A DNA stretch of 64,000 nt, from NCBI RefSeq assembly GCF_000424385.1, contig NZ_AUJU01000023.1, forward strand, positions 1 through 64,000, in the 5' to 3' direction. This document shows positions 44,065-53,141 of the stretch, one piece after another. A program made the position numbers and the translations under genes. This DNA comes from Butyrivibrio sp. LC3010. GTDB lineage: Bacteria > Bacillota > Clostridia > Lachnospirales > Lachnospiraceae. Positions within the stretch are counted from its first letter, which is position 1. Each line of letters opens with the position of its first letter. The notes beneath the pieces are model-generated. The model had not been told where the DNA came from, searched no databases, and worked only from the letters and a program-made list of their open reading frames with translations.

Positions 44065-45366
44065 TCATAGCATATTTATAATCAACTCAATTATGAAAAT
44101 GGATTTGGTTGTATGTATAACGCAATCCCCATTCATTTTTTTCATCATTAAGTTGATATTTTTTAGTCCAATTCCGTTACTTGAGTTTTTATTTGCATTG
44201 GCAGAAACTGTATTTTCAACAGAGATACAGAAAGTTTTCCCATCACATTTGGTATCAAGATATACAGGCTTTGTTTTATCCGCATACTTAACTATGTTTG
44301 ACTGGATGTTATTCATAATTCTGCCAATGTAATCAAAAGATACGGATACGTTCTGATTTGGCCATGATAGTTCCTGCACTTCTACAGAAAATCCTTGCGT
44401 ACCCAGATAATTACATAGTTCTGAAAGATAATCGCTAAATGCATATTCTACCGTAACTACTTCAAATTTGTCTTTCTCTCCGGAATTAATCAGGAAAAAG
44501 TCAAACAACTGATCTGACAGATTCTTTATCTCAAAAGCCTTTTGTAATGCTTTATCGGAATAACCAGATACATTTTCCAGGTTATCCTGTCGTTTGACTA
44601 TTTCGATGTAAGCCATAAGGCTTGTCAGAGGCGTCCTGAGATCGTGGGCCATGCCAAGAACAAGATTATCCTGTGCCTTTTTCATCTTAAGCTCATTTTC
44701 TTGTTTTTCTATTAGATCAGTACGCATGTGCTCTATAGCACCGGCGAGACTTGAAATCTCATCATCACCCATGACACGGAATGAGGCATTTTCGAGTCCG
44801 GAATTCATTTTGTTTACTTCATTTCCAAGTTCTACGATATAAAGTACTTCCTTTTGTATTCCAAACAGAACTATTACAAAACCAGCACATCCGCTTAGTA
44901 GGGCAGATATTGCATATGCTGTGAAATAGTATTTCCGTTCAACATTCTTGTAGATGAAAACATCCGCATCACCATCGGCAAATCTAACATTGCTCATATA
45001 TAGTCTGGTGTAATTTAGTTGTTCGGATTCTGTATCATCAAGAGGAATCTTGCCCATATACGCATTGTCATAAAGAAGAAGGTTTTCTCTGGATATAGTA
45101 AAATAGTCGACCTTGTTTTCCTCGGCCCAGTCACGGATTGCAAAAGTTTCTGTCGCCTTTAAATTTTTTTCTGTTACGTAGTATTGAAACCGGCTTACCA
45201 GAGGGTCAGATATGTCTTTTCGAAAATTGGAGTTTTGAAATATGTCATCCAGAATATAATTTGTTGTGGAGAAGAGTATAAAAAATAATGTAAGCGAAGC
45301 TGCCATGCTTAGAGCAAACAATATCATTATTTTCTGTGTAATGCTTCGTGTCTTAGTTTTAGCCAA
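44065..45366 (-). CDS. Sensor histidine kinase
   Basis: A 433-residue membrane kinase. Two hydrophobic segments (about residues 10-32 and 152-172) frame an extracellular sensor of about 120 residues. A HAMP-like linker, the H-box MAHDLRTPLTSLMAYIEIVK and the ATPase boxes (IGRIMNNIQSN and NGIGLKNINLMMKKMNGD) follow. It pairs with the OmpR-type regulator whose gene overlaps its start by eight bases. Kinases of this kind next to ABC exporters often sense envelope-active peptides; here the exporter is convergent, so control is only inferred. Confidence 0.88.
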   Translation of the reverse strand: MAKTKTRSITQKIMILFALSMAASLTLFFILFSTTNYILDDIFQNSNFRKDISDPLVSRFQYYVTEKNLKATETFAIRDWAEENKVDYFTISRENLLLYDNAYMGKIPLDDTESEQLNYTRLYMSNVRFADGDADVFIYKNVERKYYFTAYAISALLSGCAGFVIVLFGIQKEVLYIVELGNEVNKMNSGLENASFRVMGDDEISSLAGAIEHMRTDLIEKQENELKMKKAQDNLVLGMAHDLRTPLTSLMAYIEIVKRQDNLENVSGYSDKALQKAFEIKNLSDQLFDFFLINSGEKDKFEVVTVEYAFSDYLSELCNYLGTQGFSVEVQELSWPNQNVSVSFDYIGRIMNNIQSNIVKYADKTKPVYLDTKCDGKTFCISVENTVSANANKNSSNGIGLKNINLMMKKMNGDCVIHTTKSIFIIELIINML

Positions 45367-46063
45367 TTTTGTAACCCTTTCCCCAAATAGTTAAGACTCT
45401 GCGCGGTTCCTGTGGATTTTTTTCTATTTTTGTTCGTAGTTTCCTTATATGAACCATTACAGTATTTGATGAATCCTGGAGATATGTTTCATTCCATACT
45501 GCTTCGTATAATTCCTGTGCTGAAAAGATTTTGTCCGAAGTGCTGATCAGAAGTAGTAAAATCTGGTATTCAGTTTCTGTGAGCGATACTTCATTTCCAT
45601 CAATGAACACCTCGTTTTTGCATGTGTTTATTTTTATACCATTGTGATCAAGCCATTCTTCACTGCAGGTACTAATGCGAGATGCTGATGAGTCGTATTC
45701 CTTATGTCTTCTTAGCATAGCGTGTATTCTTGAAGATAATTCAACATATGAAAATGGTTTTACAAGATAGTCATCTCCACCGAGAGAGAACCCAAGAACC
45801 TTATCTTCTTCAGCAGATCTGGCAGTTAGAAATAGGATAGGGACAACAGAAATTTTACGGATTTCTTCGCAAACCTGATAACCTGACATTCCGGGAAGCA
45901 TTATGTCAAGAATTACAAGATCTGTATTATCAGTTAGCATAGAAAGACCTTGTTCGCCGGAAGCGGCTTTTAATACCGAAAAACCTTCACTTCCAAGAAG
46001 AATTTCCACACTATCTCTTATGCTTTCATCGTCTTCAATTATCAGTATGGTCTGTGAGCTCAT
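45359..46063 (-). CDS. OmpR-family response regulator
   Basis: A 234-residue regulator: receiver domain with the acidic pair IIEDDES, phospho-acceptor Asp in VILDIMLPGMSGY and Lys in LVKPFSYVEL, then a winged-helix DNA-binding domain (SLTETEYQILLLLISTSDKI, VMVHIRKLRTKIEKNP). It is the first gene of the operon with the kinase. The 329-base gap upstream contains its promoter and a pseudogene on the other strand. Confidence 0.9.
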   Translation of the reverse strand: MSSQTILIIEDDESIRDSVEILLGSEGFSVLKAASGEQGLSMLTDNTDLVILDIMLPGMSGYQVCEEIRKISVVPILFLTARSAEEDKVLGFSLGGDDYLVKPFSYVELSSRIHAMLRRHKEYDSSASRISTCSEEWLDHNGIKINTCKNEVFIDGNEVSLTETEYQILLLLISTSDKIFSAQELYEAVWNETYLQDSSNTVMVHIRKLRTKIEKNPQEPRRVLTIWGKGYKIG

Positions 46064-46184
46064 AACGTGTCCTTATTATGGTTTTTCTTTACTATAACAT
46101 AGATTTTATACGACTTTGGAAAACTTAAGAATTATTAAGATTTATCTGAAAAAATAGATGATAATATGAATTTAGCAAGGATCT

Positions 46185-46292
46185 CCATTCCCACCATTAT
46201 TTGGAATCCCCGGTTTGATATGGAGAGCTATTGTAGGAACGATGGGGTGTTCTATTCTTATTTGGGGATTATATGGCAGAAGAAAATCTTAA
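46185..46292 (+). pseudogene. 5'-truncated copy of the CPFPPLLG small membrane protein
   Basis: The plus frame reads PFPPLFGIPGLIWRAIVGTM, then GCSILIWGLYGRRKS and a stop, closely matching residues 21-55 of the protein at 40139. The first hydrophobic segment, start codon and ribosome binding site are missing, and an in-frame TAG lies just upstream. It ends exactly where the 120-base leader repeat begins, suggesting a recombination junction. Confidence 0.75.
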
Positions 46293-46411
46293 AATAAGCA
46301 GATTTTGTGTCCCGAAATAGGATGCTCACGCGTTATATAAATGAGGGGATTAAAGATACTTGAGAAGGGAAAACTTTGCCAGGAGGATTTACATGAAAAA
46401 TATATTTGCAA
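46292..46411 (+). repeat. Duplicated leader, copy 1
   Basis: These 120 bases, from AAATAAGCAGATTTT to the first codons ATGAAAAATATATTTGCAA, reappear with a few changes at 62381-62501. The block covers the upstream region, ribosome binding site and first six codons (MKNIFA) of two otherwise different genes. It probably carries a promoter or regulatory leader; I saw no strong internal hairpin. Confidence 0.8.
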
Positions 46412-46845
46412 AAGTTAGGTTTATGGCAGTTTTAATCGGCATCATCGCGGCATTTATGATTTTTACATGTACAAGACCATCTAGAGAAAAACAGATAGTA
46501 GCCTTTGTAAAAGAGAACGAACCTCAACTTACAGATATAGCTCAGAACATGATTGATGGGGATTTGTCTAAAAAAACATTCAAAAAGGCTAAAATGGATG
46601 GGGTTTTCAGAAATTCAGAGAGTGAAGAAATTGTTCAATTTACGTATACAGGAAAAGGAATAGTTCCTGCTTCCAAGTATTATGGCTTTTATTATTCTCC
46701 TTCAGATCAGCCACAAGCTTTTCAGAATGTTGAGGTCAATTTGGAAGCAGAAAATGGCTACTGGAAGTGGCATGACGAAGGTGATAATGGCGGAATAACT
46801 AAGAAAATTGGTAACGGCTGGTATTATTACGAAGCATGGTTTTAA
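46393..46845 (+). CDS. Membrane-anchored hypothetical protein (150 aa)
   Basis: An N-terminal hydrophobic segment (residues about 8-26, VRFMAVLIGIIAAFMIFTC) is followed by a soluble domain with Glu/Lys-rich helices and aromatic strands (YYGFYYSPSDQPQAF, NGYWKWHDEGDNG). The Cys at the end of the hydrophobic stretch resembles a lipidation site, but the preceding residues are not a good lipobox. Start ATG 46393, six bases after AGGAGG; the longer frame from TTG 46360 would place that site inside the gene. Its first six residues and leader are shared with the small protein at 62483. Function unknown. Confidence 0.75.
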   Translation: MKNIFAKVRFMAVLIGIIAAFMIFTCTRPSREKQIVAFVKENEPQLTDIAQNMIDGDLSKKTFKKAKMDGVFRNSESEEIVQFTYTGKGIVPASKYYGFYYSPSDQPQAFQNVEVNLEAENGYWKWHDEGDNGGITKKIGNGWYYYEAWF

Positions 46846-46921
46846 TAATGACATTTCCTGATTAGTACAGTCTTGTGTAGAAAGTTAGTTGTTCATTCTA
46901 AAGATCAGCGGAGGGAATAAT

Positions 46922-47098
46922 ATGCATACAAAAAAGCTGGTAGGAATCTGCTTGGGGGTAGTTGTGGCAATTACTATAACAGTAGTGTCATTTGGGGAGA
47001 TGTCTTCCAAACCAGAGCCGTTAACTAATGGTTCTGGTTTAAATAAAGAAGTTACATTTGATGACATTAAAAGCTGTGGATGGGTTTACTGTTTTTAA
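46922..47098 (+). CDS. Short secreted or anchored peptide ending SCGWVYCF (58 aa)
   Basis: A 58-residue product with a signal-like N-terminus (MHTKKLVGICLGVVVAITIT) and a short mature part ending KSCGWVYCF. GGAGGGAA lies about eight bases before ATG 46922. The C-terminus, with two Cys and four aromatic or large residues, looks like a peptide that could be disulfide-closed or processed; alternatively the gene is a truncated lipoprotein. It sits between a two-component system and a large lipoprotein. No known pheromone or RiPP family was recognised and no modification enzyme is adjacent. Confidence 0.5.
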   Translation: MHTKKLVGICLGVVVAITITVVSFGEMSSKPEPLTNGSGLNKEVTFDDIKSCGWVYCF

Positions 47099-47166
47099 AA
47101 GTCGATACTTATGGCATTACATAACGAGATTGAGATAAGGATTTCAAAATGGGAGAAAAGGGGACT

Positions 47167-49491
47167 ATGAAAAAGAGTTTTGGGACAAGTGTATTAGCTA
47201 TGGGCATGATATGTACCATGACTATCCTTGGTGCATGTGGAAATAAGGAAAATGTTGCTCTGCAGGAAAACGCTGATTCTGAACCTGCGATTGACAAGGA
47301 TCATGTATATCGGTGGGAGGACATCGACTTACCTATAAAGGATAGTAGTTACTGCATTAGCAGTTGCAGCACAGAGGACAGTTTTTTCACACTGATAGGC
47401 TACTACGAAGGGAGCGAAGCTGCTCCGGAGATAATGAAGGTTGATTATGCTTCCGGAGTTGTTACTGAGCTTCCGCTTCAATCTGCCTATAACATCGCAT
47501 ACAGTGAGATGACAGCTGACGAAGACGAAAATCTGTATCTGATAAAGACAGTTTACACCGATGATTGGCTGGAAGCTTATGAAAATGAGGAAGAGATTGC
47601 CTACTCGGAAAAATTTCGTGCTGACAACACTACTTCTACTATTGTAAAACTTTCAGCAGAAGGGGATATTATTTGGGAAAAACCGCTTACAGAGACAGAC
47701 TCTAAGAAGACAGTAGGGAGCATGGCCTATGTTAAGGGTAGGGGAATCCTGACCTATAGTAGAGGCGCATCTTCATTTTATGATGAAAACACCGATGAAG
47801 GAGAAGAAATCATAGGGGGAAATGATGATTCTTCTGATGATTACTACTTCGGAAATCTATATACGCTGCGAGATGGCAACGTATATCTATATGACAATTC
47901 CTACAATGAAAATGGTCTTATTATTAAAAAATTCAACCCGGATACGATGGATTTTGATGAAGAGGTTTCTATTCCAAACGATGCTCAGAATGGGAATAGA
48001 ATCTATCCAGGAAAAGCCTTCGATTTTTATGTTGAAGAGCGCTCCGGAATAAAGGTCTTTAATCTTGGGGACGAGCAGATGACGCTTGTCTGTGACTTTG
48101 AGTCATCGGATATAGTAATAAATTACCTGACATATATCGGGGATGATGAAAACGGAAAAATCTTTGTAATAAATGAAATGCCCGATGAAGGATCTGAGCT
48201 TGCAAGTTTGACAAAAATCAATCCATCAGAAATTACGGAAAAAGAGATTATCACAGTTGGAACCATTTTCATTTCTGATGAGGTCAGAAAGCGGGTATCT
48301 AAATTCAATAAGAATAGCGAAAAATACAGGATTAAACTGATTGATTATGCTAATGAAAGTGGGGGGACTGATTTATCAGGATATTTTGAATGTGTAGATA
48401 AGATTGGTCTGGAACTGGTTCAGGGGCAAGGCCCGGATATTATGGTGGTTTACCATTCTGCAGCTCTTCAGAATTATGCGAAGAAAGGTGTGTTTGAGCC
48501 TCTTGATTCATATTTTGAAAATGATCCTGATATTAGCATCTCTGATCTTTTACCCAATGTGGTCGATGCCACAAGAGTAAATGGAGAACTGTATACTGTT
48601 GTTCCGTCTTTTTATGTGAATACCTGTGTTGCAGCTAAAGATAAGCTTGGAAATCAGAAGGTCACACTGGAGAATTATAAAGAAATATGCGAAGCAAATG
48701 GTATTGATCCTGTTGTCGGAATGGGCTATATGACAAGAGATGCAGCCACGGACTTCTACGAAACCACAGGAAGCACTTTTATTAATTATGAAAATGGAAC
48801 CTGCAGTTTTGATTCAGAGGGCTTTGTTAATCTTCTGAAATTCATTAATCAGTTTCCGGAAGAAACAGAAGATGATGAAGATAACGATGAGTGGGAAGAA
48901 TACGAAACATACTTCAGGCAAAATAAAGCTCTTCTTTTGGATTATACCCTGGCATCTTTTCAGGACTATAAGCTGCTGCTTGATGGATACTTTGGCACGG
49001 ATGTAGAGTTTAATGGTTATCCAACAAATGATGGAGGAAAATCCTTCCTCTCCATGGGAATGCAGATAGCAATGAACCACAACTGTAAATATAAAGACGC
49101 TGCCTGGGAATTCATGAAGTCTTTTTATGACTATGATTATCGAAATAAATTACAAAGGGATTTTCCAATAAAGAAAAGTGCTCTTGAAGCGATGGCGGCT
49201 AAAGCGCAGGAAAGACCTTACTATACTAATTCAAAGGGCGAAGAAGTATATACGGGTGATATCCTTGGGATAGGAAATGAGGAATACCAGCTCGATGAAC
49301 TCTCTAAGGAAGAAACAGAAACCGTGATAGATTTCATTTCATCGGTGACGGATGTATCAACTAATGAAATCCAGATTGAAAACATAATAACCGAAGAAGC
49401 CGGGGCTTACTATGAGAACCAGAAATCGGCGGAAGAAGTAGCCGATATCATCCAGAGCAGGGTTAGCATTTACCTTAGTGAGAATAGATGA
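47167..49491 (+). CDS. Large lipoprotein with binding-protein-like C-terminal domain
   Basis: A 774-residue lipoprotein; the lipobox is ILGACGNK. The N-terminal half (to about residue 370) consists of repeated strand pairs (GNVYLYDNSYNENGLIIKKF, NPDTMDFDEEVSIP) suggesting a beta-propeller-like fold. The rest resembles a family 1 solute-binding protein: VRKRVSKFNKNSEKYRIKLI, GQGPDIMVVYHSAALQNYAK, LYTVVPSFYVNT and KDAAWEFMKSFYDYDYRNKL. No permease is adjacent, so it may act as a sensor or adhesin more than in transport. The start was moved from 47149 to ATG 47167 after AAAAGGGG. A paralogue starts at 62754 with a matching upstream sequence. Confidence 0.78.
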   Translation: MKKSFGTSVLAMGMICTMTILGACGNKENVALQENADSEPAIDKDHVYRWEDIDLPIKDSSYCISSCSTEDSFFTLIGYYEGSEAAPEIMKVDYASGVVTELPLQSAYNIAYSEMTADEDENLYLIKTVYTDDWLEAYENEEEIAYSEKFRADNTTSTIVKLSAEGDIIWEKPLTETDSKKTVGSMAYVKGRGILTYSRGASSFYDENTDEGEEIIGGNDDSSDDYYFGNLYTLRDGNVYLYDNSYNENGLIIKKFNPDTMDFDEEVSIPNDAQNGNRIYPGKAFDFYVEERSGIKVFNLGDEQMTLVCDFESSDIVINYLTYIGDDENGKIFVINEMPDEGSELASLTKINPSEITEKEIITVGTIFISDEVRKRVSKFNKNSEKYRIKLIDYANESGGTDLSGYFECVDKIGLELVQGQGPDIMVVYHSAALQNYAKKGVFEPLDSYFENDPDISISDLLPNVVDATRVNGELYTVVPSFYVNTCVAAKDKLGNQKVTLENYKEICEANGIDPVVGMGYMTRDAATDFYETTGSTFINYENGTCSFDSEGFVNLLKFINQFPEETEDDEDNDEWEEYETYFRQNKALLLDYTLASFQDYKLLLDGYFGTDVEFNGYPTNDGGKSFLSMGMQIAMNHNCKYKDAAWEFMKSFYDYDYRNKLQRDFPIKKSALEAMAAKAQERPYYTNSKGEEVYTGDILGIGNEEYQLDELSKEETETVIDFISSVTDVSTNEIQIENIITEEAGAYYENQKSAEEVADIIQSRVSIYLSENR

Positions 49492-49515
49492 TGGTCGTAA
49501 AGTAGGGGAAAAGGT

Positions 49516-50991
49516 ATGGTAAAGAGCTTTTGGCCTAGGAGAATCACCATTGGGGCAGTATTCATCATGCTTTTACTGAGTGGATGCGGAAATAGTTCAT
49601 CAGAGCAAAATGTAACTGAAGATCCTGAGGATATAGAATCATTAACAGATGCTACACCGGTTACAGCAGATGAATATGGGAAATATATAGAAAAACAGTT
49701 ATCAGATGTAATAGCGGAACAGCTAAACATAGATGATGCAGAGGTTGAAACTGTTGTATCTGATGATTTAGTGGTGCAAGAAGTTACTATTGATACCGGG
49801 GCATACGGGGTATCTGAAGATGATAAAGACAATTTAATAAAGCAGATTAAGGTGCTATGCGGTAACGATGTTAGCATTACCTTTGGCCAGGACAAAGGTG
49901 AAGCTCCATATATGAGCGATTATGAGGTACTGTGGGATGAGCTTCGAAACAGTTATCCTTACCTGCCATGTCTTGAAGATAAAGGCATAGATGTTGATGA
50001 AATATACGACAGATATGCTGAGAAAACCAAGGATATTACAAAAGAAGATGACTTCTACGGCATGTTACAAAACATGTTAGCTGAACTACAAAACTTTGCA
50101 CATCTGAATATCGCTTCACCCGAGGATTATGCATCTTTATATAACATATTTGTAAATGATGATTATTACAGAGAAACTGAGAGGACATATTACGAGATAG
50201 TCACAGATCCAAAACTTTCAAAACGTTATAAAATACTGGAGTCATCAGAACAATTTGTGCAGGATACTCAGGAGCAGTTTCCGGATGTCTTTATGCAATA
50301 TATCGCTGATTGTAAGGCATTGTATATTAAAATTCCATCTTTTCACTACGAATTGGTGGACAGGGATAGTAACATAGTTTATGAAGGGTTGGAAAAATAT
50401 CCTGATGCAGAGAATATAATTTTCGATATTACATTAAATGGTGGCGGAAGTGATGGATACTGGATGGAAAATCTTGTTGCACCTTTTGGTGGTACATATG
50501 AGTTTGGATATCGGTCTTTTTTTAAGTCTACGCCATTAATCAATAAGTATTATGCGGATTCTGAATCAAAACCTGTTTCTGAACTTTCAGACGCACCGGA
50601 ATGGGCTTCAGAGTTGGGGCTTGACCGATATTATACGAATACATGGACTCTTTCAGAGGAAGACTTTGATGGAGAGATAATTGATAGGGACATAAAGAAA
50701 TGGGTTCTGATAAGCAACAGAGTGTATTCAGCTTCGGAGAAATTTGTTTGCTTTTGTAAAGCTACCGGATGGGCGACATTAGTAGGAACAAAAACCTCAG
50801 GTGATGGCTTGGGACCGACACCGGTGATGCTCCTACTTCCTGATTCAGGATTACTAATACGATTTTCAGGAAATGTTGGAGAAAATCCTGATGGCAGCAT
50901 AAATGCAGTAGCCGGGACAAATCCGGATATCATGTGTATCAAGGATGAGACACCGCTTGACCGGTGTCTCGAGGAGATACGAAATAAATGA
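49516..50991 (+). CDS. S41 peptidase-like lipoprotein
   Basis: A 491-residue lipoprotein (lipobox LLLSGCGNS). After an acidic linker, an S41-type domain appears: IIFDITLNGGGSDGYWMENL is the DLRxNxGG-like motif, NRVYSASEKFVCFCKATGWA holds the nucleophile Ser, and LVGTKTSGDGLGPTPVMLLL is the closing motif. Lys/Gln of the usual dyad could lie in KTSGDG. Such enzymes cleave C-terminal regions of envelope proteins. It follows the large lipoprotein by 24 bases, so the two are probably co-expressed at the cell surface. Confidence 0.78.
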   Translation: MVKSFWPRRITIGAVFIMLLLSGCGNSSSEQNVTEDPEDIESLTDATPVTADEYGKYIEKQLSDVIAEQLNIDDAEVETVVSDDLVVQEVTIDTGAYGVSEDDKDNLIKQIKVLCGNDVSITFGQDKGEAPYMSDYEVLWDELRNSYPYLPCLEDKGIDVDEIYDRYAEKTKDITKEDDFYGMLQNMLAELQNFAHLNIASPEDYASLYNIFVNDDYYRETERTYYEIVTDPKLSKRYKILESSEQFVQDTQEQFPDVFMQYIADCKALYIKIPSFHYELVDRDSNIVYEGLEKYPDAENIIFDITLNGGGSDGYWMENLVAPFGGTYEFGYRSFFKSTPLINKYYADSESKPVSELSDAPEWASELGLDRYYTNTWTLSEEDFDGEIIDRDIKKWVLISNRVYSASEKFVCFCKATGWATLVGTKTSGDGLGPTPVMLLLPDSGLLIRFSGNVGENPDGSINAVAGTNPDIMCIKDETPLDRCLEEIRNK

Positions 50992-51032
50992 TTATATGAG
51001 ATATACGAGAAATATATTGGAGAGGATTGGGT

Positions 51033-51551
51033 ATGAGAAAACACAAAATTAAGGCAATAATAAATTCACTTGAGGGAATCATTTTGGATGATAAGAAGAT
51101 TTTGCTGGGGATGAGTAAAAGCGAAGTCGTCAGCCTTCTTGGAAATGCAGATATATGGGAGAACCGCTATTATTATTTTGATAGTGATCTTGCTATCGAT
51201 TTTGATGAAAGTGACAAAGTTCAGTTCATAGAATTTCTGGGTGGAAAAAATGGATGCATAAAACCATATATTTATGGTATGGCTGCTTTTGATAGCGACG
51301 CTGATGACTTGGTTGAGGTTTTGAAATCCCATAACAATGACAGAATTGATTATGATGAAAATGGATATGCATATAACTTTAATGAAATAAGCATTGGTAT
51401 TTCCAGAGAGTCAACTCCAGAGGGGGTTCAGAGAGATATTGAAGAAATGAAGGCAGACGGAGAATATGATCAGGACTATGTTGATTCAGAGCTCGAACTT
51501 GCCAGACATTGGGCTACAATAGGTATGGGAAGACTCCATTACTATGAATAA
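51033..51551 (+). CDS. Hypothetical protein (172 aa), immunity-like architecture
   Basis: A soluble alpha/beta protein. KKILLGMSKSEVVSLLGNAD resembles the start of small SmpA/OmlA-like or immunity-type folds, in which a helix precedes a strand meander (YYYFDSDLAIDFDESDKVQF). The C-terminus ARHWATIGMGRLHYYE is distinctive. GGAGAGG precedes ATG 51033; the TTG at 51027 is less likely. It begins 42 bases after the peptidase-like gene. The immunity link is only by general resemblance. Confidence 0.65.
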   Translation: MRKHKIKAIINSLEGIILDDKKILLGMSKSEVVSLLGNADIWENRYYYFDSDLAIDFDESDKVQFIEFLGGKNGCIKPYIYGMAAFDSDADDLVEVLKSHNNDRIDYDENGYAYNFNEISIGISRESTPEGVQRDIEEMKADGEYDQDYVDSELELARHWATIGMGRLHYYE

Positions 51552-51585
51552 AGAATCAGCATAGCCATTCAATTAAAGAATGTAG

Positions 51586-51855
51586 AACGAGAGAGTTGGG
51601 TATGAGGCAAATAACGCAGAGAATGATCCAGAGGAGATTTATGCACAATCCATAGTAATTTATAACGTGGACACTCATCATCAGGAATATGTCTCTTTGC
51701 CGGAAGATTCAGATGGATATGAGATTCCTGAAGCTGGTTTTTATCTTGTATACAAGTTTGATGATGGGAAAATGATAGATATTACAGATAAACTCAGTAT
51801 AGATAATCCGGCATCTTTTGTCATCGAAAGGGAGAGATGGAATGAAGAAGAGTAA
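51586..51855 (+). pseudogene. Start-less or frameshifted small protein gene
   Basis: The frame is open from 51586 to the stop at 51853-51855 and reads EANNAENDPEEIYAQSIVIY, then EIPEAGFYLVYKFDDG and ITDKLSIDNPASFVI. No ATG precedes the conserved part; an ATG with a ribosome binding site lies at 51602 in another frame, in a context (GTTGGGTATGAG) much like that at 51033. A small shift early in the gene would unite the two. GTG 51667 could start a shortened protein. Confidence 0.5.
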
Positions 51856-52084
51856 TTACGTTTTGACTGTGATATTGGTATTTGGGTTGGGGATGCTTGT
51901 TGAGAATATATACATGAACATCCTTATGTATAATAGGCATCCTGAGTATTATGAAGTCTTATCTGCCCCGTGGTATACATACGGGATACTACCATCAGTA
52001 GTAGAATACATATTGCTTATTATTGTTTGCCTGGTTGTAAGGCTGATTCTTAAATGGGTTTCTCAAAACATCAAAACGGTGTAA
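51842..52084 (+). CDS. Small membrane protein (80 aa)
   Basis: Two hydrophobic segments (NYVLTVILVFGLGMLVENIY and YILLIIVCLVVRLILKWV) with a short loop that contains many Tyr and Pro. ATG 51842 follows GGGAGAG and overlaps the end of the preceding broken frame by 14 bases; the frame is open to 51818, but without a better signal. Function unknown. Confidence 0.6.
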   Translation: MKKSNYVLTVILVFGLGMLVENIYMNILMYNRHPEYYEVLSAPWYTYGILPSVVEYILLIIVCLVVRLILKWVSQNIKTV

Positions 52085-52118
52085 GTACTGATTACAATTT
52101 TAATACGGGAGGGAACAC

Positions 52119-52559
52119 ATGAAAAAATCAAATGTAGTAGCTTTTGTAGTAGGGTTATGTATGTTCGCAATTTTTGTAATTTTTATGAATGGTTACTGGG
52201 ATGAAATGTTGTTAATAGCACTTGTTCACAGCTTGGATTTGCCATCTCTTTTATGTGTGTTGGGGATACCGCTTATGATTCTTGCAGCAAGCGGAAAAGT
52301 CGGTCCGTTTTTTAAGGCTTTAAAAAAGGATGGAAGTGATTCATCTAAGCAGGAGTGCCTGTCTGCTGTTAATTGTGCAATCACCGGAGTGATCATTTCT
52401 GGTTTAATAGGAGGAATAGTTTATGCACTTTGTTTCTTGGTGTATGGAATTGGCTCAGACTTACTTGATGATGGAAGAATAATTTGTATTTTATTGCCAC
52501 CGTTTTATGGATTTATTATTACTGCGATTTTGCTTCCTATTAAATTCCGTTTGGCTTAA
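52119..52559 (+). CDS. Membrane protein (146 aa), function unknown
   Basis: Four hydrophobic segments: about residues 7-22, 30-55, 87-112 and 122-142. A Lys/Ser/Asp-rich loop (ALKKDGSDSSKQE) separates the second and third. GGGAGGGAA precedes ATG 52119. It follows another small membrane-protein gene by 34 bases, likely in one operon. No family was recognised. Confidence 0.65.
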   Translation: MKKSNVVAFVVGLCMFAIFVIFMNGYWDEMLLIALVHSLDLPSLLCVLGIPLMILAASGKVGPFFKALKKDGSDSSKQECLSAVNCAITGVIISGLIGGIVYALCFLVYGIGSDLLDDGRIICILLPPFYGFIITAILLPIKFRLA

Positions 52560-52585
52560 TTTGAAAAGATTAAAGAGACAGAAAA

Positions 52586-53032
52586 ATGATTATAGATTTC
52601 AATGGGACAGTTGTAGATATTGATGTAAAAAGAACCAGGAAATTTTACTATTCAGACAATTCCGTGGAGATAGACTGTATGTGTGATGGATGCAGAAACT
52701 TTATAAAATTTTGTGATGTAATGCCACAAGAAGTCGCTGCATTTTTCGAGAAGATAGGGGTAGTTCCTAAGAAAGTATGCGAAACATATTGGTTTTGCCA
52801 AAAGAATGGAGGAAAAAGTATTTTTGGTGGAGGCTTTTTCCATGTATGTGGGGGAATAATTGAGATGGATAAGGAGCAGAAAGGAATAGAACTGGCTCCG
52901 GACTTTAATGTATATGTGGAAGGGGAAGTTGATCTTGTTGAAGATGGGTTCCCTGATCCTATAGTACAGATAGGAATGATTTTTATACTTCCGTGGCTGC
53001 TTGATATTGAGAATACATATCAGGCTGAATAA
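52586..53032 (+). CDS. Hypothetical protein (148 aa) with CxCxxC motif
   Basis: A soluble protein with DCMCDGCRNFIKFCDVMPQE near residues 30-50 and further Cys at KKVCETYWFC and FHVCGG, six to seven Cys in all, so metal binding is plausible. The C-terminus (PDFNVYVEGEVDLVEDGFPD, PIVQIGMIFILPWLL) is mixed. I have a vague memory of similar proteins in Clostridia described as hypothetical. AGAGACAG is a weak ribosome binding site. Function unknown. Confidence 0.65.
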   Translation: MIIDFNGTVVDIDVKRTRKFYYSDNSVEIDCMCDGCRNFIKFCDVMPQEVAAFFEKIGVVPKKVCETYWFCQKNGGKSIFGGGFFHVCGGIIEMDKEQKGIELAPDFNVYVEGEVDLVEDGFPDPIVQIGMIFILPWLLDIENTYQAE

Positions 53033-53141
53033 AGTACTTGTGAAATGCGGATGGAGAAAATCACAGTATTTAAGCCTGTTCTCGCTACAGTAGATTGAAG
53101 TTTTTGCTTGCTCGTATGAGAATGAAATTGGAGGGACTGCT

